Shown piece after piece: positions 1 through 6,800 of a DNA stretch of 7,351 nt. Made by a program: the position numbers and the translations under genes. Each line of letters begins with the position of its first letter. Position 1 is the first letter of the stretch. The notes below the pieces were generated by a model. That model had not been told where the DNA came from and did not search any database. It saw only the letters and a list, made by a program, of their open reading frames with translations. Origin of the DNA: Pontiella sp. (GTDB taxonomy: Bacteria; Verrucomicrobiota; Kiritimatiellia; Kiritimatiellales; Pontiellaceae); NCBI GenBank assembly GCA_029935255.1, contig JAOZKS010000128.1, positions 1 through 7,351 on the forward strand, given 5' to 3'.

Positions 1-1073
1 GTGAAGAGCGATCCGGTGGTGCGCTTGACACCAAGGAGTTGGAATTCGGCGGAGTTGGGAAAGCTTTGGTCCAGGGCCATTTCGGAGGGCGGGGGGCAGT
101 GGAGCATGATGCCGCTATTGGCAAAGGCCCAGCCGGGACCTCCGGGGCTCTGTTCTCCGATGAAGCGGTATTCGCAGCGGAAGCGATAGTTGGCGTAAGG
201 CTTCTCGGTGTGGATGTGGCCGAAGCGGCTTTCGAATTTTTCGAAGGCGTCGTAGGATACGGTCAGCAGGCCGTCTTCGACACGGAAGATGTTGCCGGGG
301 TTTTCGCCGACGGGTGTGTTTTTAACCTTCACAATCCAGCCGTCGAGATTTTTCCCGTTGAAGAGGGAGGTCCATTCCCCGGCCGTAACGGCCGAAGTAT
401 CCAGCTTGCGAATGTAAAGGTTCTTCCAGCTCACTTGCATGGGATGGAGATCTTTCTTTATGCCATGTACTTGCAGCCCGATATGACCTTCGGAGTGGGT
501 TTTGTAGATGGCTTCGTCGGTGAGGTCGGCGACGGGTTCGCCGTTGATGAAGGTTTGGATGCGCGCGCCTTGGGCGACGATGCGGTAGTGGTTCCATTCC
601 CCGTTTTTCAGCAGGCTGTGCTGGTTGATGGCAGGGTCTTTGGAGCCGGGTTCGGGGGAGAGCCATCCTCGGCCGGTGGCTTCGCCGTAGATGTATCCGG
701 ACTGTCCGGGGCTGGCCTCGATTTCAACCTGCGGCCCGAAGAAGCGGCCGGGCTTACCTTCTTCGGCGGTGCGGGAGCGCGAGCGGATCTGTACGCCGGA
801 GTTGAGCTTGTCGGCCACTTTGACGTCGAAGACGAGTTCGAAGTCGGCGTAGGATGCCTTGGTGGCGAGGAAGGTGTTGGGGCTGGGGACGGTGGTGGTT
901 CCGGTAATGATGCCGTCCTTGACGGCATAGGTGGCTTTGCCGTCTTCGACGATAAAGTCGCTGAGGTCTTTTCCATTGAACAACGGCTTCCAGCCGTCGG
1001 AAGCTTTGTAGGTCTTGGCAAAGGCGGATGCTCCAAGTGCGAGTATGGCGAAAAGGGCGATTGTTTTTTTCAT
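1..1073 (-). CDS. Secreted tandem DUF1080 (3-keto-disaccharide hydrolase-like) protein, 3' end beyond the window
   Basis: The open frame starts at ATG 1073 and runs 357 codons to the left edge without a stop, so the C-terminus is missing. Residues 1-19 are a Sec-type signal peptide: two lysines, a hydrophobic stretch, then ASAFA before the likely cut. Two copies of the DUF1080 (PF06439) fold follow. The first spans about residues 24-224 and opens with WKPLFNGKDL; it also has the family-like GVQIRSR and FFGPQVEIE. The second starts near 232 with WTSLFNGKNLDGW and is cut by the edge. Proteins of this family are lectin-like beta-sandwiches, some of which hydrolyse or eliminate 3-keto glycosides. 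Its position 94 bp downstream of an exported Gfo/Idh/MocA oxidoreductase fits that role. A weak GGA lies 7 nt before the start. Family assignment is firm; substrate and catalytic activity are inference, and one copy may only bind sugar. Confidence 0.9.
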   Translation of the reverse strand, partial: MKKTIALFAILALGASAFAKTYKASDGWKPLFNGKDLSDFIVEDGKATYAVKDGIITGTTTVPSPNTFLATKASYADFELVFDVKVADKLNSGVQIRSRSRTAEEGKPGRFFGPQVEIEASPGQSGYIYGEATGRGWLSPEPGSKDPAINQHSLLKNGEWNHYRIVAQGARIQTFINGEPVADLTDEAIYKTHSEGHIGLQVHGIKKDLHPMQVSWKNLYIRKLDTSAVTAGEWTSLFNGKNLDGWIVKVKNTPVGENPGNIFRVEDGLLTVSYDAFEKFESRFGHIHTEKPYANYRFRCEYRFIGEQSPGGPGWAFANSGIMLHCPPPSEMALDQSFPNSAEFQLLGVKRTTGSLF

Positions 1074-1103
1074 TTTTGGATCCATTTGGTTTTGGTTTGG
1101 GTA

Positions 1104-1173
1104 TTTTGGGGTAAGGGAGTAGAGGGGGGTAATGCCTCAACCCATACTCCCTCACTCCCGTATGCAATTACCC
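1104..1173. repeat. Intercistronic inverted-repeat region between the oxidoreductase and DUF1080 genes
   Basis: Two overlapping inverted repeats fill the spacer. The larger pairs 1108-1121 (GGGGTAAGGGAGTA) with 1145-1158 (TACTCCCTCACTCC): 12 of 14 positions are complementary, including 8 consecutive pairs at the loop end, around a 23-nt loop. The second pairs GGGTAAT at 1127-1133 with ATTACCC at 1167-1173, which includes the oxidoreductase stop codon. A smaller GAGG/CCTC stem lies at 1122-1138. The first two interleave, so they cannot form at the same time. The strands are strongly purine/pyrimidine biased, with the AGGGAGT unit present on both arms. It could be a processing or attenuation element, or a dispersed REP-like repeat. 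No U-tract follows a stem, so a simple terminator is unlikely. Confidence 0.55.
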
Positions 1174-2520
1174 ATTAAGATCCCAGCCGTTGCGGTATTC
1201 CTTTTTGAGGTAGGCGTTGGCGGCGGGATTGTTGGTGATTTGCATGTTCTTTTCGTCGTATTTGAGTTCGGTGCCTGCGCGGTGGGAGGCGAGGCCGAGC
1301 ATGAGCGTTTCGATCATGAGGCCGGCATAGTCGAAGTCGCACGAGGTTTTCAGGTCGCCTTTGCAGGCATTGATCCATTCCTGCTGGAAGTTGCCGATGG
1401 GCGGGGCGACTTGCTCCGGGGTGGGGGACTTATAGTAGGTCATGTCGGTGTTCTTGCCCATAGGAATGAGGATGCGGTTTTTAAAGTCGGCCACAATGAT
1501 GCCCTTGGACCCCTTGAACATGACGCCGTGGCTGATTCGCTTGAGGTCGAGCGCCCCGAAGGGGCTGTTGGGCATCGGGCCGCCTTGGTACCAGGCGAGG
1601 CGGATCTCACCACGCCAGTCGTTGGCGGGCATGTTGAAGACGGCTTTCAGGGCGGAGGGGCAGACGTCGGGATTGTAGGGGTCGCTGGCCTCGGAATCGG
1701 CCTTGGCGGAGGTGGGGGCGGAGGCATCGATGGCATTCCATGCGAGATCCATGGTGTGGCTACCCATGTCGCCGACCTGCCAGCTGCCGAAGTCGTGGTA
1801 CATGTTCCAATGCAGGCAGTTTGCGCCGGGCCTGCCGGAGAGGTATTCGGGGTTGTAGGGGTGCATCTGTACCGGGCCGATCCATTTGTCCCAGTCGACG
1901 TTTTGGGGGGGCGTGCCTTTGGCGGGTAGATAGGCGGTTTTGTTGTGGGTGCGGTTGCCCCAGGCGTGGACATCCTTGAGTTCGCCGATGGCGCCGCCCT
2001 TGACCAATTCGGCAACGCGGTCGAAGTTATCCCCGGCATGGCGCTGGGTGCCGTGCTGGGTGGCGAGCTTACCTTTGTTTTTCAGGTAGACCTCGCGCAC
2101 GGCGCGGGCTTCGTAGACGCAGTCGCCGAGCGGCTTTTCGCAGTAGACGTGCAGGCCGCGGTTCATGGCCCAGATGGAGATGAAGGCATGGGTGTGGTCG
2201 GGGGTGCAGCAGACCACGGCGTCGAGATCCTTTTGATCGAGGCATTTGCGCCAGTCGATGTATTGCTTTGCTTTTGGGAATTTCTTGGCGGCCATGGCCA
2301 GATTGTCGCTATGGACATCGCAGATCGCCACGACGTTTTCGTGAGCGATGTTGCCGTAGTGGGCCTTGGCGCGGCCATAGGCGCCGATCAGGGCAATGTT
2401 CAATTTTCCGCCTGCGCCCTTGCCGGCCAGCGTGCCACTGGGCAGAATGGTTAAGCCCGCACCCGTTGCGAGGGTGGAGGCGAGGAATGTACGGCGGCGG
2501 GCAGGGAGTGTTTTTTTCAT
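1168..2520 (-). CDS. Tat-exported Gfo/Idh/MocA family NAD(P)-dependent oxidoreductase
   Basis: This 450-residue protein is full length for the secreted members of the family. Residues 8-14 (RRRTFLA) are a twin-arginine motif followed by a small-residue hydrophobic stretch, so folded export is expected. The Rossmann domain begins at about 40 (LNIALIGAYG), with a variant of the usual GxGxxG loop. The family EKP motif is at 128-130, in HVYCEKPLG. Further family matches are TQHGTQRH near 154-161, VDWDKWIGP near 208-216 and GDMGSHTMD at 250-258, where H255 is the likely catalytic-region histidine. Relatives oxidise or reduce sugar hydroxyls, and some produce 3-keto glycosides. The Tat signal suggests cofactor is bound before export, as in glucose-fructose oxidoreductase. 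ATG 2520 is chosen because GGAG lies 9 nt upstream; an in-frame TTG at 2535 overlaps that site. It is probably the first gene of an operon with the DUF1080 gene. Substrate is unknown. Confidence 0.93.
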   Translation of the reverse strand: MKKTLPARRRTFLASTLATGAGLTILPSGTLAGKGAGGKLNIALIGAYGRAKAHYGNIAHENVVAICDVHSDNLAMAAKKFPKAKQYIDWRKCLDQKDLDAVVCCTPDHTHAFISIWAMNRGLHVYCEKPLGDCVYEARAVREVYLKNKGKLATQHGTQRHAGDNFDRVAELVKGGAIGELKDVHAWGNRTHNKTAYLPAKGTPPQNVDWDKWIGPVQMHPYNPEYLSGRPGANCLHWNMYHDFGSWQVGDMGSHTMDLAWNAIDASAPTSAKADSEASDPYNPDVCPSALKAVFNMPANDWRGEIRLAWYQGGPMPNSPFGALDLKRISHGVMFKGSKGIIVADFKNRILIPMGKNTDMTYYKSPTPEQVAPPIGNFQQEWINACKGDLKTSCDFDYAGLMIETLMLGLASHRAGTELKYDEKNMQITNNPAANAYLKKEYRNGWDLNG

Positions 2521-2529
2521 ACGGTTGTG

Positions 2530-2533
2530 CTCC
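2530..2533 (-). promoter_or_regulatory. Ribosome binding site of the oxidoreductase gene
   Basis: GGAG on the minus strand, 9 nt before ATG 2520. It settles the start choice, because the alternative in-frame TTG at 2533-2535 would begin inside this site and add five residues (MEHNR) with no obvious Shine-Dalgarno of its own. Confidence 0.65.
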
Positions 2534-2543
2534 AAGGTTTATG

Positions 2544-2572
2544 ATTTTAGAATCAATATTCAATTAAGGTAA
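2544..2572 (-). promoter_or_regulatory. Candidate sigma70-type promoter for the oxidoreductase-DUF1080 operon
   Basis: On the minus strand TTACCT (2572-2567) and TAAAAT (2549-2544) are separated by exactly 17 nt. The -10 matches consensus at 5 of 6 positions and the -35 at 3 of 6. The -10 ends 23 nt before ATG 2520, leaving a short leader that holds the GGAG site. A small palindrome, TGATT-TTAG-AATCA (2542-2555), overlaps the -10 and could be an operator half. The region is AT-rich compared with its surroundings. This is a pattern match only. Confidence 0.4.
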
Positions 2573-2734
2573 CGAGGTGACACATGAATTTAGGACACGG
2601 GTTTTGAGGTTATGGGACAACTCCCGGCGGTTGATAGGCCTTACAAAGTGAGTCTTGCCCGTTTGGATGCCCGAAGGTTTTGAGGGAAGAAGGGGTGAAG
2701 TTGCTCGGCATGCAGGAGCGGTACCCAAGGGATA
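2573..2734. other. Intergenic stretch with no recognised gene
   Basis: This is the central part of the 240-bp gap between marC and the oxidoreductase gene. No convincing coding frame, RNA gene or mobile element is visible. The decamer GGTTTTGAGG occurs twice in direct orientation (2600-2609 and 2676-2685), which may be chance. The stretch could hold a longer leader or a degenerate sequence. Confidence 0.5.
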
Positions 2735-2757
2735 GGGGAAACAGGTTATGTTTCCCC
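2735..2757 (-). terminator. Hairpin immediately after marC, terminator-like but without a U-tract
   Basis: GGGGAAAC (2735-2742) and GTTTCCCC (2750-2757) form a perfect 8-bp stem with a 7-nt loop, 3 nt beyond the marC stop codon in the direction of transcription. The following minus-strand sequence is TATCCCTTGGG rather than a U-run, so intrinsic termination would be weak. It may instead stabilise the 3' end of the mRNA or work with Rho. The stem is a direct observation; its role is inferred. Confidence 0.5.
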
Positions 2758-2760
2758 GCC

Positions 2761-3372
2761 TTAATTTGCGCTGGCGATAAGCCCCAGAACGCCATCGGCG
2801 ATAAATTGGATCGATAGCGATGCAAGCACCACTCCGAGCAGGCGCTGCATGATGGTGTTGGCGGTTTTTCCAATAAATGAAACGAATTTATTGGAGAGCA
2901 GCAGACTTGTAAGTGTCACAAGCAGGATGGTGGCAACGGCGAGTAGGATGGAAAAAACGCCGTCCGCCGTGTGTTCGCGGGAGAAAAGAAGAATGGTCAG
3001 CGTGAGGCAACCCGGCCCTGCGAGTAGGGGAAAGGTGAGCGGGAAGGCGGCGATATCGGGTGGAGGAACATCGCTGGTGTCCGGTTCTGTTTCGGGATGC
3101 ACCGTCATCCGGAAGGCCGTATGGAAAAGCAATAGGCCGCCCGCGATGCGGAAGGCATCGAGTGTGATGCCCAGCTGCGAAAACAGCTTGGCTCCAAAAA
3201 ATCCGCATCCTGTAATGACAAGCATCGATATGACCGTGGCGCTGAACGCGACCCGGCGGGCGTGCTTCGGATCATGTCCCTTCACCAGCGCATTGAAGAT
3301 GAGCGCTGTGCCCACCGGATCGATGATGACAAAGTAGGCCACAAGGGCATTAAGAAAAACGTCGAGGTTCAT
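2761..3372 (-). CDS. MarC/NAAT-family integral membrane protein
   Basis: This 203-residue, very hydrophobic protein has about six transmembrane segments, the usual length and topology for MarC (UPF0056). Family hallmarks are IIDPVGTALIF at 16-26 in the first helix (canonical DPxGxxP, here lacking the proline), FRIAGGLLLF at 75-84 and FPLLAGPG at 114-121 in the fourth segment. A charged, proline-rich loop lies near 93-109. Despite the historical name, MarC is not established as a drug-resistance factor; relatives are annotated as possible amino-acid or small-molecule transporters, so the substrate is left open. ATG 3372 is preferred: it follows AAAGGGA with a short spacer, and the protein then begins directly with the first helix. 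An upstream in-frame TTG at 3402 would add only a polar tail. The gene starts 19 nt after the sulfatase remnant and ends 3 nt before a strong hairpin. Confidence 0.92.
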   Translation of the reverse strand: MNLDVFLNALVAYFVIIDPVGTALIFNALVKGHDPKHARRVAFSATVISMLVITGCGFFGAKLFSQLGITLDAFRIAGGLLLFHTAFRMTVHPETEPDTSDVPPPDIAAFPLTFPLLAGPGCLTLTILLFSREHTADGVFSILLAVATILLVTLTSLLLSNKFVSFIGKTANTIMQRLLGVVLASLSIQFIADGVLGLIASAN

Positions 3373-3391
3373 GTATTCCCTTTCTTGGGGG

Positions 3392-3676
3392 CTATCCCCC
3401 AAGGTTTATTTGTTCCCGGTCGGTCAGATCCAACTGGTCGTAGCCTTCGAGGTTCGGAGCCCATAGCCCGCTGTATGGAATGCTGTGCTTGTCGCCATGC
3501 GGAACCACGCTGGCGTAGTAGATAAAGAAAGGTTTATCCTTGTTCTTTCCCATGAAATCGATGGCTTTGTCGGCATAGAGGTCTTCAATGAAGATGCCCT
3601 TGTCGCCCAGCACGGGAATGTGATTCTTGAGCTTTTCCGGGGTGTTTTCGGGGATGGGTTTTTGCACGCCATTTTC
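3392..3676 (-). pseudogene. Sulfatase remnant (internal fragment of an arylsulfatase-type, alkaline-phosphatase-fold enzyme)
   Basis: A frame of about 94 codons, open from a TGA at 3679-3677 to a TAG at 3394-3392, encodes a typical internal sulfatase segment. The core is FIEDLYADKAIDFM, then NKDKPFFIYYASVVPHGD, matching the family pattern 'DLLTDKAIDFI..nkdkPFFLYla...PH'. A complete enzyme is about 450-550 residues and needs an N-terminal C/S-x-P-x-R formylglycine site and the metal-binding aspartates near the start. None of these are present, and no upstream frame supplies them within the 165 bp to the next gene. Homology also seems to fade after about GLWAPNLEG, where the usual lysine- and Asp-rich region is absent. 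Both ends are therefore lost. Only a GTG at 3667 could start translation, with no good Shine-Dalgarno. It is probably a deletion relic of a neighbouring sulfated-glycan locus. Confidence 0.78.
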
Positions 3677-3830
3677 TCATTTATGGGAATATAATTGAAT
3701 TTATCTGGCTATACGCGGTCAAACATCAGCGCATTCCATAATGCGTCGTAGGGTCTTCTTTATAGACTTGTGCTGCGCTGGGGTCTATGGGATAGTTTAA
3801 TTGTTTTGATACATGAAAAAATTACCTTGA
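3677..3830. other. Divergent intergenic leader with two short hairpins
   Basis: No gene is seen between the sulfatase remnant (minus) and the metallopeptidase gene (plus). Two inverted repeats stand out. CGCATT-CCAT-AATGCG (3730-3745) is a perfect 6-bp stem with a tetraloop, extendable by one G-U pair on the plus strand. ATAGAC (3762-3767) pairs with GTCTAT (3783-3788) around a 15-nt loop. The second lies about 50 nt before the metallopeptidase start and could be in its 5' leader. No -35/-10 pair convinced me, although the region from 3680 to 3710 and from 3793 to 3825 is AT-rich. Confidence 0.45.
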
Positions 3831-3831
3831 G

Positions 3832-3836
3832 GGAGG
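3832..3836 (+). promoter_or_regulatory. Ribosome binding site that fixes the metallopeptidase start
   Basis: A perfect GGAGG, within GAGGGAGG, ends 5 nt before GTG 3842. Starting there gives a short basic n-region (MLKLELSKKM) followed by a hydrophobic core, as expected for a signal peptide. An upstream in-frame GTG at 3770 would place this site inside the coding region and bury the signal peptide. Confidence 0.75.
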
Positions 3837-3841
3837 TGGCT

Positions 3842-6800
3842 GTGCTAAAGCTCGAACTCAGCAAGAAGATGATTGTTCCGGTATTCGTTGCCCTGATTGC
3901 AACGCCGGGCTTTGGCATTCTGCCGGACACCCTCACCATCCCCGTCGGGGACATCGACGGGGACGGGATTGCTGATAATCTAGTGCTGACCAAGCGTTCG
4001 CTGCGTGGACCGGACTTTCGGGTGCTGAGTTGGGATCCCACGACGGGATATACCGAGGAGCCCGCGCCGGAGGTTCGGACCTACCGCGGCTACGTCGAGG
4101 GTGATCCTTCGATGCGGGTGAACGCGGTGATTGAGCCTGGCAATAGCTTGCAGGCCTTCCTGAGCGATGGCCGCAATGTGAATGTGAAGATAGAGGGGCT
4201 TCCTTTCTCGATTTCCGGGCCGGAGGGTACGGCCGATCCGGGAAGCGGGAATGTTGAGATTTCCCGCACGGTGGATCGCACCTCTCCGACCTCTAAAGGC
4301 TACATCATCCCTCAATATACCATGCGCAAGATGAGTGTGGGGGTGGATATTGCCAACGACTATTATGTGGGTATCGGAGGAAGTCTTGAGGCTGCGGTTG
4401 CCCGCGTGGAGTCGCGAATCAACGATGCCGATTTTTTCTATGCCCGCGATATGGGGATCGCCTGGGAAATCCAGGAGTGCGTTGTGCGCGTGGGTGCCGA
4501 ACCCGACAATTGGAAAACGTGGTGGACTGACGAGACCTCGGCATACATCAATTCAAAAATGAAGTTCAAGTGGCCCGGCGGCGGAGGATCAAGTGGTCGG
4601 GTGTTCGACTCGGGCGACGTATACCAGCAGCATACCTGTACATTGGGTTCAGGTGCGGCTTATGCGCGTTCGCTGGGGCATGAGGTTTCGCATGGCTACG
4701 GAGGAGGGCACTACTCCTCATGGTGGGATACGATGGGCGGGTCGGAATCGTGCCTGGGCGCGGGCACGGTCCAGCGGATGATCGACCACAGCCATATGGC
4801 ATTGGAAGCCGCCGCCCCGGCCATAACCTATGGCGCGCCGCTGCCTCCGTACGCCATGGAGGATGGGGCGAACACCTTGCAGGATACCCCCGTGGATATC
4901 GATCTGCTTGAAAACGATTATGACGGTAACGGCGATGCGATCCTTTTAGGATATGTGGATGCTGCGACGGAAAAGGGAGGAACGGTTTCGGTGGTTTCCA
5001 GTGGAACGGTCCGCTACACCCCGCCGGAAGGGTTCATGGGGATGGACGAGTTTGCCTACCATGTGGCGGATGTCGGCGGGCTCACGAACCGACAGGGCTA
5101 TGTGAAGGTCTATGTGCGGAACAATGGGCTGGCTACCCATATTCTCTTTGATGAAACTTCCGGCACAGCGGTGCATGATGTTGGTCCCTATCAGGCGCAC
5201 GGCACACTGGAGAGCGGCCTGGTCTTTTCTAACGCCCTGGCCGGAAAGATTGGGAATGCGCTCTATCGTGGTGCCGGTACCGGCGATAAGCACCGGGCGG
5301 AATTCCCCGGTGTGGGCGACCCCATGGATGGAAGCCTGAGTGTCTCTCTCTGGGTTAAATATACTCAGGCCCCCATCGAGGACGGCACGTTGGCCTGCAA
5401 GGGGGGCGCGGTTATTCCGGGGCGCATCGACGCTCCGCGCGGGGGGTGGTTCATTGCCCATCGCGCCGATGGAAAATTCCACTTTGGCGGAAATATGCAG
5501 CGCGACCTGTCGGGCGATGTGGATGAAAACTCCGAGATGTTCGACCGCTACGACACGGCAACGATCCTGCCGGACAACTGGTACCATCTGGTGATGGTGC
5601 TGGACCGGGACAACCAAACGATTCGCGCCTGGGTCGATAACTCGGAAGTCACCAGTTCCGAATGGTCGACGGTGGTGCCGGATGGAATGATCGAAGCGTC
5701 GCACCATCCTCTGGTTTTGTTTGATACGCAAAGCCAGCAGGATCAGGGAAATGACACCCCCTGCGCGCTCGACGATGTCCGGATCTACAACAAAGCACTG
5801 ACCGCGCAAGAGATCGCGGATCTATATGCCGCCACCGCCGAAATCCAAGCGGGCGCACCCCGCCCTGCCGATTGGGCCATGGGAGTGCTGCCCGGCAGCA
5901 ATATTGGATGGATGCCCGGAAAACCGTCGCCCACGTATATGTTCGATGTCTACCTCGGCACCGACTACAACGCGGTGCTTAACGCGACGACCAATTCCGG
6001 AGAGTACCAAGGTCGCCAAAGCGCCGAGACCCACGCGCCGACCACGGCGGCCGATACGGAATATTTCTGGCGCATCGACGAGGTGACCGCCTCCTTGGCC
6101 ATCGTGACCGGACGGGTGTGGCGCTTTAAAACCATCGTACCGGAATCAGGACTTTCCGAGCCTCCGCTGGCCAATCCAAGTTTTGAAAACCCGGCGTTGG
6201 TCTCTGGAGCTTCCGACGACGACATCAAGGAGTGGTACGATGCGGTGGGCTACACCTACACGGCGGACGAGGATGCCAGCACCCATCCCGCCACGCCCTA
6301 TGGCGACAACTGGGCGGAGCTCGACAAGGGGCGCTGGATGTACCAGCAGATTGGCCACTACCGGGAAAACATGGTTCTCGAAATCAGTTTCCTGCTCGGT
6401 ACGCGGTCGGACAAGCAAGGTCACATCGTCTATGTAAGCCTGCTGTCCGGGGGCGATCCCGCTTTGGCGGCCGATGTGAACGTGAAAAACTCGGAGGACA
6501 ATCCGTTGGCAAGTACGGTTGGCGCAACCCTTATTACCAACTCGGCAAATATTCTCGAATTGCCCCAAGGCACGACCGCCGAGCAATCCATCCAGCTCTC
6601 GACGGGAACCGGCCTTGTCGAAGGTGAACCGCTATGGCTGCAATTCCATACGGTGGATGAAGGAAGCGGCGACCGGGTTTTGATCGACAATGTGCAGGTC
6701 GTGGATCTCGACAGCGATGCGGACGGCATGCCCGACGCTTGGGAGGAGCAATTCTTTACCAACGGCATCGCGGCCCTACCCAATGGCAACGCGGATGGCG

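Noticed and set aside
39..1178. Long plus-strand open frame opposite the DUF1080 gene
   Set aside because: Its translation is Gly/Val/Phe-rich and resembles no family, while the minus strand gives a clear signal peptide and two DUF1080 domains. It is an antisense shadow from GC-biased codons.
1132..2454. Plus-strand open frames opposite the oxidoreductase gene
   Set aside because: They lie on the complement of a well-matched Gfo/Idh/MocA protein and their products look like Gly/Val-rich shadow translation.
2600..2685. Direct repeat GGTTTTGAGG as a possible attachment site or insertion scar
   Set aside because: Ten bases, 76 nt apart, with no integrase, transposase or inverted ends nearby; chance or low complexity is enough to explain it.
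2610..2873. Minus-strand open frame spanning the marC end and the following gap
   Set aside because: It overlaps the marC C-terminus in another frame, and the remainder has no recognisable features or good start.
3373..3402. TTG start at 3402 for marC
   Set aside because: It adds ten polar residues before the first transmembrane helix and overlaps the end of the sulfatase remnant. ATG 3372 has AAAGGGA upstream.
3770..3841. Upstream GTG start for the metallopeptidase gene
   Set aside because: It would put 24 residues before the signal peptide and the GGAGG site inside the coding region. GTG 3842 fits far better.
4946..5809. 287-codon minus-strand open frame within the metallopeptidase gene
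   Set aside because: It lies antisense to the Big_9 and LamG-like modules, has an Arg/His/Val-rich composition and shows no recognisable motif.
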